DNA from: Gammaproteobacteria bacterium
GTDB taxonomy: Bacteria; Pseudomonadota; Gammaproteobacteria; SZUA-140
Direction of reading: 5' to 3'
Assembly (NCBI GenBank): GCA_016716465.1
Contig: JADJWH010000001.1
Location: 310,001-374,000, forward strand
DNA: 64,000 nucleotides
Below, piece by piece: positions 36,110-44,515 of this stretch. The notes beneath the pieces are model-generated. The model ran no database searches. It was not told the DNA's origin and saw only the letters and a program-made list of their open reading frames with translations. Positions within the stretch are counted from its first letter, which is position 1. Each line of letters begins with the position of its first letter. The translations under genes were made by a program, and so were the position numbers.

Positions 36110-36355
36110 CTACGGGTCTTTCTTGCGCGTGGCGGGGTGGACGACGATCACGGCGGGCCGCGCCGGCTCGGCCGGAGGCCGCTCCCGTCCGGGCGGCGCG
36201 ACCTCGAGGATCTCCAGCGCGCGGATCGACGAGCGCCGGCTCATCATGAGGGAGAATACCTCGAGGTTGTTGAGGGTATCGCGCATCCCGCCCTCGGTGC
36301 AGCTCGCGGGGGATGTCTGCGCGGGATCGTCCGCGTTGTCCATGGTGTCCGTCAT
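36110..36355 (-). CDS. small hypothetical protein
   Basis: An 81-residue open frame with no family that I recognise. The N-terminal half is acidic and contains a plausible helix (LNNLEVFSLMMSRRSSIRAL); the C-terminal part is Pro/Arg rich (PPGRERPPAEPARPAVIVV). No signal peptide or Cys cluster. It fits the gap between suhB and the sulfurtransferase on the same strand, but the ribosome binding site is weak, so it may not be expressed. Confidence 0.4.
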   Translation of the reverse strand: MTDTMDNADDPAQTSPASCTEGGMRDTLNNLEVFSLMMSRRSSIRALEILEVAPPGRERPPAEPARPAVIVVHPATRKKDP

Positions 36356-36424
36356 GCCGTATGCCCGGACACTGTGTCGGGATCGGCGCGGGACTTCTTG
36401 AATCCGGAGCGGAAAGGGGAGGAG

Positions 36425-37216
36425 TTACAGCTCCGGTGTCAGACAGGGGCCGATCGCCTGCAGCATGGCCTGGAACACCTTGGGGTTTCCACCGACGAGG
36501 TTGCCGCTTTCGTGATATTTGTCGCCGCCGCGGAAGTCGCTCACCATGCCGCCGGCCTCCTGGATCAGCAGTGTCCCCGCCGCCATGTCCCAGGGGTTGA
36601 GGCCGATCTCCCAGAAGCCGTCCAGCCGCGCGGCGGCGACGTAGGCGAGGTCGAGCGCGGCCGATCCGGCGCGGCGTATCCCCGCGCTCTCGCGGTGCAG
36701 CACCTTGAACATCTCGAGGTACGCATTGAGGTGCTGTTGCTGCTTGAACGGAAACCCGGTCCCGAGCAGGGTGCCTTCCAGCGTCTTCGCGCTGCTCACG
36801 CGGATGCGGCGGTCGTTGAGGAAGGCGCCGCTGCCGCGCGAGGCGGTGAACAGTTCCTCCCGCAGCGGGTCGTAGACGCAGCCCTGTTCGATCTTGCCGC
36901 GGTTGCTGAGCGCGATCGAGACGGCGAACTGGGGGAAGCCGTGCAGATAGTTGGTGGTGCCGTCGAGCGGATCGATGATCCACTGGTAGTCGTTGCCGTT
37001 GCGCTGGCCGCTTTCCTCGGCCAGGATGCCGTGTTCCGGATAGGCCTTGTGGATGACCCGGATGATCTCTTCCTCGGCCAGGCGGTCGACCTCGGAGACG
37101 TAATCGTTGCGGCTCTTGTTCGCCACGGTGAGGGTGCCGAGGCGGTCGAGGTGACGCAGTATGACGCCGCCCGCCTTGCGGGCCGCCATGATCGCGATAT
37201 TGAGTGCCGGATTCAT
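36425..37216 (-). CDS. suhB: inositol monophosphatase family protein SuhB
   Basis: A 263-residue magnesium-dependent phosphatase; in E. coli SuhB also works in rRNA antitermination. Motifs are EESG (metal), IDPLDGTTNYLHGFPQF (metal and catalytic) and EIGLNPWDMAAGTLLIQEAGG. ATG 37216 gives the standard N-terminus MNPALNIAIMAARKAG. It is divergent from trmJ, the usual arrangement. Confidence 0.95.
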   Translation of the reverse strand: MNPALNIAIMAARKAGGVILRHLDRLGTLTVANKSRNDYVSEVDRLAEEEIIRVIHKAYPEHGILAEESGQRNGNDYQWIIDPLDGTTNYLHGFPQFAVSIALSNRGKIEQGCVYDPLREELFTASRGSGAFLNDRRIRVSSAKTLEGTLLGTGFPFKQQQHLNAYLEMFKVLHRESAGIRRAGSAALDLAYVAAARLDGFWEIGLNPWDMAAGTLLIQEAGGMVSDFRGGDKYHESGNLVGGNPKVFQAMLQAIGPCLTPEL

Positions 37217-37319
37217 ACGGGTTCGGGTCGGGATCTGTGAGGCGCACAGCATACCAGATCTGTGGCGCCGGTTGTGACTACTTGCCTGTCCCGCGCGTGA
37301 GGCTGTAACGTTGTCACGC

Positions 37320-38090
37320 ATGTCCGCCTCTCCCTCTTCCAAGGTACGCATCGTCCTGGTGAACACCACGCACCCCGGCAACATCGGCGCGGTGGCGCGG
37401 GCGATGAAGAACATGGGCCTGCGCGAGTTGTATCTGGTCGATCCCAGGATCTATCCCAGCGCCGAGGCGACCGCGCGCGCCTCCGGCGCGGACGACCTGC
37501 TCGCGGAGGCCGTCGTGTGCGCGGATCTGGATCAGGCGCTCGAGGACTGTCCGCTGGTGATCGGCGCCAGCGCGCGCCAGCGCGCGATCGAATGCCCGCG
37601 CCTGAGCCCACGCGAATGTGTCGCCATGATCGCGGAGCGCGCCGAGGCCGGCCCGGCGGCGGTGGTGTTCGGACGGGAGCATTCGGGCCTCAGCAACGCC
37701 GAACTGGATCGCTGCCATTTTCAGCTCACCATCCCGGTGGATCCCGGCTTTCCATCGCTGAATCTCGCCGCGGCGGTCCAGATCTTCGTCTATGAGCACT
37801 TCCTGGCGCGCGCCGGCGCGGGGGAGGGGCCGGCGGCCGAGGCCAGCGCGGCGGTGCCGGCGGCGGAGATGGAACGCTTCTACCAGCATCTGGAGCAGGT
37901 CATGATCGAGATCGGCTTTCTCGATCCGGCGCGGCCGCGTCACCTGATGCGCCGGCTGCGTCGCCTCTACAATCGCGCCCGGCCCGATCAGAACGAGATG
38001 AATATCCTGCGCGGCATTCTGACCGCCGTCCGGACGCGCACCGGCGGTGCGGGCGCCGCCCCGCGGCAGCCGGAGGCGGACGAGGAATGA
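37320..38090 (+). CDS. trmJ: tRNA (cytidine/uridine-2'-O-)-methyltransferase TrmJ
   Basis: A 256-residue SPOUT methyltransferase acting on position 32 of tRNAs. Signature blocks are VNTTHPGNIGAVARAMKNMG, VFGREHSGLSNAELDRC and IPVDPGFPSLNLAAAVQIF. The C-terminal extension (ERFYQHLEQVMIEIGFL, RRLYNRARPDQNEMNIL) is typical of TrmJ. ATG 37320 is preferred over an upstream in-frame TTG at 37311. cysE and iscR follow on the same strand. Confidence 0.95.
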   Translation: MSASPSSKVRIVLVNTTHPGNIGAVARAMKNMGLRELYLVDPRIYPSAEATARASGADDLLAEAVVCADLDQALEDCPLVIGASARQRAIECPRLSPRECVAMIAERAEAGPAAVVFGREHSGLSNAELDRCHFQLTIPVDPGFPSLNLAAAVQIFVYEHFLARAGAGEGPAAEASAAVPAAEMERFYQHLEQVMIEIGFLDPARPRHLMRRLRRLYNRARPDQNEMNILRGILTAVRTRTGGAGAAPRQPEADEE

Positions 38091-38191
38091 TGCGGGACGG
38101 ATGCCCGCGCCCGCGGCGACGCGTTACACTACAGAGCGGAACAGCGCCCGCGGCGCCGGGCCCAATGCAGAGAGCAGACTCGTGAGCATCT

Positions 38192-39028
38192 ATGTTTGAC
38201 AGAATCCGGGAAGACATCCGCTGCGTATTCGAACGCGACCCCGCGGCGCGCAACACCTTCGAGGTGCTGACCACCTATCCGGGGGTGCACGCCGTGCTGA
38301 TGCATCGCCTGAGCCATGCCCTGTGGTCCGGCGGGCTGAAATGGCTGGCGCGCATGCTGTCCTCGCTGTCGCGCTGGCTCACGGGTATCGAGATCCATCC
38401 GGCGGCCCGCATCGGCCGGCGTTTTTTCATCGACCACGGGATGGGCGTGGTGGTGGGCGAGACGGCGGAGATCGGCGACGACTGCACGCTCTATCATGGC
38501 GTCACGCTCGGCGGAACCTCGTGGGAGAAGGGCAAGCGGCACCCCACGCTGGGCAATAATGTCATCATCGGCGCCGGCGCGAAGGTGCTGGGTCCCATCC
38601 ATGTCGGCGACGGCGGCCGCATCGGTTCCAATGCGGTCGTCATGAAGGACGTGCCGGCCGGCGCGACCGCGGTGGGGGTGCCCGCCCATATCGCAAGCCG
38701 TTCCCACGACGCGGTGGACAAGCAGCGGCGGGCCTTTGCGAAAAAGATCGGCTTTGACGCCTACGGCACCACCCAGGACATGCCCGATCCGATCGCAAAC
38801 GCAGTCAATTCACTGCTGGATCATGTACATAAGCTGGACGCCACGATGGAGGCGGTGACCCGGGAACTGAACCGGTCGGGCGCGCATATCGACGCCGCGC
38901 CCCTCGGGGATCTGGAGGTCTACGGGATCGACGCGGTTGAAAGCACCACAAATAAAGGGGACAATGAGCCGGTCTTGGCTCCGGATGGCTCTGCGCGCCG
39001 GGGAGGCGCAAGCGGAAGTGAAAGTTGA
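38192..39028 (+). CDS. cysE: serine O-acetyltransferase
   Basis: The 278-residue enzyme acetylates serine, the first step of cysteine synthesis. An N-terminal helical domain is followed by left-handed beta-helix hexapeptide repeats with the active-site block FFIDHGMGVVVGETAEIGDD and the TLYHGVTLGGTSWEKGKRHP loop. A C-terminal extension of about 80 residues beyond the helix is low in complexity. The stop codon lies within the IscR box at 39021-39045, and iscR follows, tying cysteine supply to Fe-S assembly. Confidence 0.95.
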   Translation: MFDRIREDIRCVFERDPAARNTFEVLTTYPGVHAVLMHRLSHALWSGGLKWLARMLSSLSRWLTGIEIHPAARIGRRFFIDHGMGVVVGETAEIGDDCTLYHGVTLGGTSWEKGKRHPTLGNNVIIGAGAKVLGPIHVGDGGRIGSNAVVMKDVPAGATAVGVPAHIASRSHDAVDKQRRAFAKKIGFDAYGTTQDMPDPIANAVNSLLDHVHKLDATMEAVTRELNRSGAHIDAAPLGDLEVYGIDAVESTTNKGDNEPVLAPDGSARRGGASGSES

Positions 39029-39045
39029 TTAAAACAGTCAACTAT
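39021..39045 (+). promoter_or_regulatory. type 1 IscR-binding site over the iscR promoter
   Basis: The 25 bases match the type 1 consensus ATASYYGACTRWWWYAGTCRRSTAT at 23 positions, as compared by eye. It overlaps a promoter (TTGATT 39025-39030, TACAAT 39047-39052, spacing 16) and the cysE stop codon. Holo-IscR should repress its own operon here, as in E. coli. Confidence 0.85.
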
Positions 39046-39084
39046 GTACAATGAGATACCCATCCGAATCATAGGGGCAGTGTT

Positions 39085-39573
39085 ATGAAACTCACGACCA
39101 AGGGCCGCTATGCCGTCACCGCGATGCTGGATCTCGCGTTGCACGCGCAGGAGAGCCCGGTGCCGCTGGCGGACATCTCGCAACGTCAGGGAATTTCCCT
39201 CTCATATCTGGAACAACTCTTCTCGAAGTTGCGCAAGAAAGGCCTGGTCGACAGTGCCCGCGGTCCCGGCGGCGGCTACCGACTGAGCCGGCCGGCGGGG
39301 AATATTGCCGTCGCCGAGGTCATTACCGCGATCAACGAGAACGTCGATGTGCGCCGTTGCGGCGGGATGGCGAACTGCCAGAACGACGAGACCTGCCTGA
39401 CCCATGAACTGTGGACCGATCTCAGCAACCAGATCTTCGAATTCCTGAGCAGGATCAGCCTCGGTGAACTGGTCGAGCGCCGCGGCGTGCAGGAAGTCAG
39501 TTTGCGCCAGGACAACCTTCAGAAAGGCAAGCCGTTCATCCCGGTGATCGCGGCCGAAAGCCTCAATCAGTAA
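39085..39573 (+). CDS. iscR: Fe-S cluster assembly transcriptional regulator IscR
   Basis: A 162-residue Rrf2-family regulator that senses Fe-S status. MKLTTKGRYAVTAMLDLAL opens the winged helix, with ISLSYLEQLFSKLRKKGLV and GPGGGYRLSR as DNA-binding elements. Cluster ligands are the three Cys of CGGMANCQNDETC, spaced C-x5-C-x5-C as in known IscR. It is preceded by its own near-consensus binding site and followed by a cysteine desulfurase. Confidence 0.97.
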   Translation: MKLTTKGRYAVTAMLDLALHAQESPVPLADISQRQGISLSYLEQLFSKLRKKGLVDSARGPGGGYRLSRPAGNIAVAEVITAINENVDVRRCGGMANCQNDETCLTHELWTDLSNQIFEFLSRISLGELVERRGVQEVSLRQDNLQKGKPFIPVIAAESLNQ

Positions 39574-39608
39574 CAGGCGCCGCGGGCGTCCTGCCCGCGC
39601 CTCCGCAG

Positions 39609-40754
39609 ATGAGCGTTTACCTGGACCACAACGCCACCACCCCGATGGATCCCGCGGTGTGGGAGGCGATGCAGCCCTATCTGCGCGCGGCCTTCGGTAA
39701 CCCCTCGAGCCGGCATGCCCCCGGACGCCAGGCCCGTGCCGCGCTGGAGACGGCGCGCGAACAGCTTGGCGCGCTGGTCAACGCCAACGGCGCGCGCGTG
39801 GTGTTCACCAGCGGCGGGACCGAGGCCAACAACCTCGCCCTGCTCGGCGCGGTGCCGGATCCGCGCGGCGCCGTCGCGGTGAGCGCGATCGAGCATTCCT
39901 CGGTACTGGAGCCCGCCCGGGCGCTGGCGGCCCGCGGTCGGCGGGTCGATTTCCTTTCCCCCGATGCCCAGGGCCGGATCACTCCGGAAGCCCTGGACGG
40001 CGCGCTGGCGCCGGAGACGCAACTGGTATCGATCATGACGGCCAACAACGAGACCGGCGTGATCCAGGACATCGCGACGCTGGCGGCCCGTGCGCGCGCG
40101 CACGGCGCCCTGCTGCACACCGACGCGGTCCAGGCCGCGGGCAAGATCGAACTCGATTTCACCGCCAGCGGCGTTCACCTGATGAGCCTGTCCGCGCACA
40201 AGATCAACGGCCCCAAAGGCGTGGGCGCGCTGGTGGTCCACAAGCGCGTGGATCTGGAACCGCTGCTGCGCGGCGGCGGACAGGAGGGCGGACTGCGCGC
40301 GGGGACGGAAAACGTGGCCGGCATCGTCGGTTTCGGCGCGGCTGCGGAACTGGCGCGGCGGACTTTGCAGGCACGCGCCACCCACGCGGCGGCGCTGCAG
40401 GCGCGGCTGGAGGGTCGCCTGCGCGGCCTCGCCGGCGTCGAGATCTTCGGGGCGGGGGCCGCGCGGCTGGGCAATACCGTATTCTTCGCGGTCCGGGGCA
40501 TCGATGGCGGCACGCTGCTGCTCAAGCTGGATGCGTCCGGCTTCGCCGTGGGTAGCGGTTCGGCCTGCGCCAGCGAACGGCCGGATCCCAGCCATGTGCT
40601 GCTGGCGATGGGCATCGACCGCGAACGCGCCTACGGCGCGCTCCGGGTCAGTTTCGGGGCCGGTAACACGGCGGATCAGGTCGACCAGTTCGCGGCGGCC
40701 CTGGAGCGGGAGATCGCGGCCCTGCGGCGCATGGCGCTGCGCGAGACGGCCTGA
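39609..40754 (+). CDS. iscS: cysteine desulfurase (IscS/NifS family)
   Basis: A 381-residue PLP enzyme that takes sulfur from cysteine for Fe-S clusters and thiolation. MSVYLDHNATTPMDPAV begins it; the PLP lysine lies in SLSAHKINGPKGVGALVV; the catalytic Cys is in GSGSACASERPDPSH. It is about 20 residues shorter than E. coli IscS, so it could be a NifS-like paralogue. It lies 35 bp after iscR and 74 bp before iscA; no iscU intervenes. Confidence 0.9.
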   Translation: MSVYLDHNATTPMDPAVWEAMQPYLRAAFGNPSSRHAPGRQARAALETAREQLGALVNANGARVVFTSGGTEANNLALLGAVPDPRGAVAVSAIEHSSVLEPARALAARGRRVDFLSPDAQGRITPEALDGALAPETQLVSIMTANNETGVIQDIATLAARARAHGALLHTDAVQAAGKIELDFTASGVHLMSLSAHKINGPKGVGALVVHKRVDLEPLLRGGGQEGGLRAGTENVAGIVGFGAAAELARRTLQARATHAAALQARLEGRLRGLAGVEIFGAGAARLGNTVFFAVRGIDGGTLLLKLDASGFAVGSGSACASERPDPSHVLLAMGIDRERAYGALRVSFGAGNTADQVDQFAAALEREIAALRRMALRETA

Positions 40755-40828
40755 ATCCGGCGGGAACCCTGGCCGGGATTTTGCAGTCGAATCAGAAACG
40801 AAACCGGGAAATCTGAAGGAGTTTGCAC

Positions 40829-41152
40829 ATGAGCATCAGCCTGACCAAGGCGGCGGCCGATCATCTGAAGGGCTTTTTCGCCAAGCGCGGCACGGGCGCC
40901 GGCCTGCGGCTCGGGGTCAAGACCACGGGTTGCTCCGGGCTGTCCTACGTGGTCGAGATCTTCGACGAGACCGGGCCCGACGATCTGGTGTTCGAAAACC
41001 ACGACGTGAAGGTGGCGATCGAGCGCAAGAATCTGGTGTTTCTCGACGGCACCGAGATCGATTACTACAAGGAAGGCCTCAGCGAGGGATTCCGCTTCAG
41101 GAACCCCAACGAGAAGGCCACCTGCGGCTGCGGCGAGAGCTTCACCGTCTGA
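40829..41152 (+). CDS. iscA: iron-sulfur cluster assembly protein IscA
   Basis: A 107-residue A-type carrier that receives and transfers Fe-S clusters. The three conserved Cys are in KTTGCSGLSYVVE and the C-terminal CGCGESFTV. ATG 40829 follows AAGGAG by nine bases. It ends the iscR-iscS-iscA cluster; the scaffold, chaperone and ferredoxin genes found in the E. coli operon are absent here. Confidence 0.93.
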   Translation: MSISLTKAAADHLKGFFAKRGTGAGLRLGVKTTGCSGLSYVVEIFDETGPDDLVFENHDVKVAIERKNLVFLDGTEIDYYKEGLSEGFRFRNPNEKATCGCGESFTV

Positions 41153-41185
41153 ACGAGCGCCCGACGCGACCGCCGCCACGGGTAA

Positions 41186-41214
41186 TTGCCTCCGATCAAT
41201 CAAGAGGTTAGAAT
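41186..41214 (+). promoter_or_regulatory. ndk promoter
   Basis: TTGCCT at 41186-41191 and TAGAAT at 41209-41214, spaced 17 bp, are good matches to sigma-70 elements. Transcription would start near 41221, about 75 nt before ndk and just upstream of a strong hairpin. Confidence 0.6.
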
Positions 41215-41233
41215 ACACACGCTTTTGAACTGC

Positions 41234-41262
41234 GAGCCCGCCGATGCGGGCTCATTTCTATT
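41234..41262 (+). terminator. strong hairpin in the ndk leader
   Basis: GAGCCCGC and GCGGGCTC form a perfect 8-bp stem with a CGAT loop, followed by ATTTCTATT. It looks like an intrinsic terminator for iscA, yet it lies downstream of the predicted ndk promoter, so it may also act as a leader attenuator. Confidence 0.65.
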
Positions 41263-41297
41263 CACATGTCCGTCAGCAGGCAATCCGGAGTCGAGTA

Positions 41298-41729
41298 ATG
41301 GCGATCGAACGCACCCTATCCATCATCAAACCCGATGCAGTGGCGAAGAACCTGATCGGAAAGATCTACACCCGTTTCGAAGAAGGCGGCCTGCGCATCG
41401 TGGCGGCTAGGATGGTCCACCTCAGCAAGGAGCGGGCGGGCGCGTTCTACGCCGTGCACAAGAGCCGGCCCTTCTATAACGACCTGGTCGCCTTCATGAC
41501 CTCGGGGCCGGTCATCGTGCAGGTGCTGGAAGGTGAGGACGCAGTTGCCCGGCACCGCGCCATCATGGGCGCCACCAATCCCAAGGACGCCGCCCCCGGC
41601 ACCATTCGCGCCGATTTCGCCTCCAGCGTGGAGGAGAACGCGGTGCACGGTTCCGATGCGGTGGATACCGCCAGGACCGAGATAGCGTTTTTCTTTGAGC
41701 CCAATGAACTCTGCCCCCGCACCCGCTGA
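41298..41729 (+). CDS. ndk: nucleoside diphosphate kinase
   Basis: The 143-residue enzyme equalises NTP pools. RTLSIIKPDAVAKNLIGKI is the N-terminal signature and NAVHGSDAVDTARTEIAFFF holds the phosphorylated His. It begins the long ndk-to-der block. Its last 26 bp overlap the start of rlmN. Confidence 0.97.
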   Translation: MAIERTLSIIKPDAVAKNLIGKIYTRFEEGGLRIVAARMVHLSKERAGAFYAVHKSRPFYNDLVAFMTSGPVIVQVLEGEDAVARHRAIMGATNPKDAAPGTIRADFASSVEENAVHGSDAVDTARTEIAFFFEPNELCPRTR

Positions 41730-42840
41730 AGACCTCGCGCGCACCGGCAAGATCAACCTGCTCAATTTCGACAGGCACGCACTGGAGGCCTTCTTCGTCG
41801 CGCACGGCGAGAAGGCCTTTCGTGCTTCTCAGGTCTTGCAGTGGATCTACCAGCGCGGCTGCGACGACTTTGCGCAGATGAGCAACCTGGCCAAGTCGCT
41901 GCGCGGCTGGCTGGGCGAGCGGGGGGAGATCCGGCTGCCCGCGATCGAGCGCGAGCAGCGCTCGCGCGACGGCACGGTCAAATGGCTGCTGCGGCTCGAC
42001 GACGGCAACGGCATCGAGACCGTGTTCATCCCCGAGGAGGACCGCGGCACCCTGTGCATCTCGTCCCAGGTCGGGTGTTCGCTCAATTGCAGCTTCTGTT
42101 CCACCGCCCGTCAGGGCTATAACCGCAATCTGTCCACCGGCGAGATCATCAGCCAGCTCTGGATCGCGCAGCGCGCGTTGCGCGCCTACGGGTATGGCGA
42201 GCGTCCGATCACCAATATCGTGCTGATGGGCATGGGTGAACCGCTGCTCAATTTCGACAACGTGGTCGGCGCCATCGGCCTGATGCTCGACGACTTCGCC
42301 TTTGGCCTGTCCAAGCGGCGCGTCACCCTGAGCACCGCCGGCGTGGTGCCCGAGATCGACCATCTGCGGGAGGTGTGCGACGTCAGCCTGGCGGTATCGC
42401 TGCACGCGCCCAACGACGCGCTGCGCGACCGGCTGGTGCCGATCAACCGGAAATACCCGCTGCGGGAGCTGATCGCCGCCTGCAAGCGCTACGTCGATCG
42501 CCAGCCGCGTCGCCGTATCACCTTCGAATACGTCATGCTGGCCGGGGTGAACGACAGCGTCGAACACGCGCGCGAACTGGTGCGCCTGCTGAGGGGCGTG
42601 CCCTCCAAGCTGAACCTGATCCCGTTCAATCCGTTCCCGGACTCCGGCTACGACACCTCGGCGGCGGACGCCATCGACCGCTTCCGCGACATCGCGATGG
42701 CGGCGGATATCATGACGGTGACGCGCAAGACCCGCGGCGACGATATCGATGCCGCCTGCGGCCAGCTGGCCGGCAGCGTCTTCGACCGCACCCGGCGCAG
42801 CCAGCGCTTCCAGATACGCGTGGAGGAGAGGACCCAGTGA
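41704..42840 (+). CDS. rlmN: dual-specificity RNA methyltransferase RlmN
   Basis: A 378-residue radical SAM enzyme that methylates C2 of A2503 in 23S rRNA and A37 in some tRNAs. The 4Fe-4S motif is CSLNCSFC within QVGCSLNCSFCSTARQGYNR; the second catalytic Cys is near the C-terminus in DDIDAACGQLAG. VLMGMGEPLLNFDNV is also typical. ATG 41704 overlaps ndk; the stop overlaps the pilW start (GTGA at 42837). Confidence 0.97.
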   Translation: MNSAPAPAEDLARTGKINLLNFDRHALEAFFVAHGEKAFRASQVLQWIYQRGCDDFAQMSNLAKSLRGWLGERGEIRLPAIEREQRSRDGTVKWLLRLDDGNGIETVFIPEEDRGTLCISSQVGCSLNCSFCSTARQGYNRNLSTGEIISQLWIAQRALRAYGYGERPITNIVLMGMGEPLLNFDNVVGAIGLMLDDFAFGLSKRRVTLSTAGVVPEIDHLREVCDVSLAVSLHAPNDALRDRLVPINRKYPLRELIAACKRYVDRQPRRRITFEYVMLAGVNDSVEHARELVRLLRGVPSKLNLIPFNPFPDSGYDTSAADAIDRFRDIAMAADIMTVTRKTRGDDIDAACGQLAGSVFDRTRRSQRFQIRVEERTQ

Positions 42841-43589
42841 GCCGGATCGTCCAGGGATGGATCGTGCTGCTCGTGCTGCTGCTTGCGGCCGGGTGTTCCT
42901 CCAGTCCCAAAAAGTACGAGTCGCATCGCGACACTCCCGCCGACATCAACGCCAAGCTGGGCCTGAGCTACATGCAGCAGGGGGACTACGACGTCGCCCT
43001 GGAGAAGCTGAAGAAGGCCCTCGAGCAGGACCCGGATTCGGTCGCCGCGCAGCACTACATCGCCGAACTGTACAAACAGCTCAACAACCACGAGCTCGCC
43101 GAGCAGCATTACAAGAAGGCGCTCAAACTGGCGCCGGACGATCCGGCCATCCAGAACAACTTCGGCGTGTTCCTGTGCGACCGCAAGCGCTATGACGAGG
43201 CGGAGAAGCATTTCATGCTGGCGGCGAAGATCTCCTCGTACCGGCGCCCCGACGAGGCCTATGAGAATGCCGGCCTGTGCTCCCTGCGCATCCCCGACGC
43301 GGCGCGCGCCGAGAAGCATTTCCGCCAGGCGCTGGAGATCAATCCGCTGCTGCCGAATTCGCTCTACCAGATGGCGCTGCTGAATTTCACTGCCGCGCAA
43401 TACCTGCCGGCGCGCGCGTTCCTGCAGCGCTATGCCGCCTTCGCCCCGCCCACTCCGCAGACACTGTGGCTGGCCGTCCGGGTCGAGCGTGCGCTCGATA
43501 ACACGACGCTGGCGGATCAGTACGCGGCCGAGCTGCGCACGAAATTCCCGCAATCGCAGGAGGCGGCCGAGCTGCGCCTGGCGAAGTGA
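42837..43589 (+). CDS. pilW: type IV pilus biogenesis lipoprotein PilW/PilF
   Basis: A 250-residue outer membrane lipoprotein made of about six TPR repeats that helps secretin assembly in type IV pili. The signal peptide WIVLLVLLLAAGCSS contains the lipobox LAAGC. TPR units such as LGLSYMQQGDYDVALEKLKK and LGVFL-type repeats follow. GTG 42837 overlaps the rlmN stop. Position between rlmN and rodZ is conserved in Gammaproteobacteria. Confidence 0.92.
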   Translation: MSRIVQGWIVLLVLLLAAGCSSSPKKYESHRDTPADINAKLGLSYMQQGDYDVALEKLKKALEQDPDSVAAQHYIAELYKQLNNHELAEQHYKKALKLAPDDPAIQNNFGVFLCDRKRYDEAEKHFMLAAKISSYRRPDEAYENAGLCSLRIPDAARAEKHFRQALEINPLLPNSLYQMALLNFTAAQYLPARAFLQRYAAFAPPTPQTLWLAVRVERALDNTTLADQYAAELRTKFPQSQEAAELRLAK

Positions 43590-43594
43590 CCGAC

Positions 43595-44515
43595 ATGAGC
43601 GACAAGGCGATCCCGCAACCGGAACCGCCGCAGTCCGAGGCAGCGTCGGCATCGGGTCCGGGGCCACGCCTGCGCGAGGCGCGTGAGCGGCAGGACCTGA
43701 GTCGGGAGGAGGTCGCCGAACGCCTGCATCTGCAGGTGGCGCAGGTGGAGGCGCTGGAACACGACGACTACGCGCATTTCCCCGCCCCCATTTTCATCCG
43801 GGGCCATCTGCATAATTACGCGCGCCTGCTCGGCATCGATCCGGATTCGGTGACCGCCGCCCTGGAGTCCCAGGGGCTGGAGCAGCCGCCGATCCTGTCC
43901 GAACTGACGGCCGCCATGCCGGCGGCGCGGCGGCGCGGGATCTCGCCGCGCCTCCGCGCCGCCGTGGTCGCGGCCGGTACGGTGCTGTTCCTGGCCGTGC
44001 TGTGGCTGCTGCTCAAACCGGCGGAGGTCGGCGGCGGGAAGCCGGAGCCGGCACCGGTGGAAGGACGCGTGTCCGCGCCCGCGGCGGTTTCCCCTCCGGT
44101 GGAGTCCATGCCGGCCGAGTCCGTGCCGGCACAGGAGCCGGCGTCGGCCGAGACCGCGCCGCAGGATGTCGCGCCGGATGCGCCGGGTGAGGCACCGGGC
44201 GAGGATCCGCCGCCGGCAACCAACGAACCCATGGACGAGTTGGTGCTGCGCTTCAACGGAGAATCCTGGGTGGAGGTGGCGGACGTGACCGGGCGGCGCA
44301 TGGCCTACCGGATGGGCAACTTCCCGGATGTGCTGCATCTGCGCGGCCTGGCGCCGTTTGATATCCTGCTCGGCAATGCCCGCAACGTCACAATAGAATA
44401 CAATGGCGAACCGTACGAGAATGTCCCGATCAGCCGGTCCAACGTCGCCAGTTTCCGGCTGGGCGGTCCCAGCGACGAAGGCGTGAAGCGTAATGAAAGC
44501 CAGCAATCAGATTAA
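43595..44515 (+). CDS. rodZ: cytoskeletal protein RodZ
   Basis: A 306-residue membrane protein linking MreB to the cell-shape machinery. The N-terminal helix-turn-helix (LREARERQDLSREEVAERLH) binds MreB, one membrane helix (AVVAAGTVLFLAVLWLLL) lies near the middle, a Pro/Ala-rich linker follows, and a periplasmic DUF4115 domain (ELVLRFNGESWVEVADVTG) ends it. Its 3' end overlaps ispG by 23 bp. An in-frame GTG at 43586 is an alternative start. Confidence 0.93.
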   Translation: MSDKAIPQPEPPQSEAASASGPGPRLREARERQDLSREEVAERLHLQVAQVEALEHDDYAHFPAPIFIRGHLHNYARLLGIDPDSVTAALESQGLEQPPILSELTAAMPAARRRGISPRLRAAVVAAGTVLFLAVLWLLLKPAEVGGGKPEPAPVEGRVSAPAAVSPPVESMPAESVPAQEPASAETAPQDVAPDAPGEAPGEDPPPATNEPMDELVLRFNGESWVEVADVTGRRMAYRMGNFPDVLHLRGLAPFDILLGNARNVTIEYNGEPYENVPISRSNVASFRLGGPSDEGVKRNESQQSD

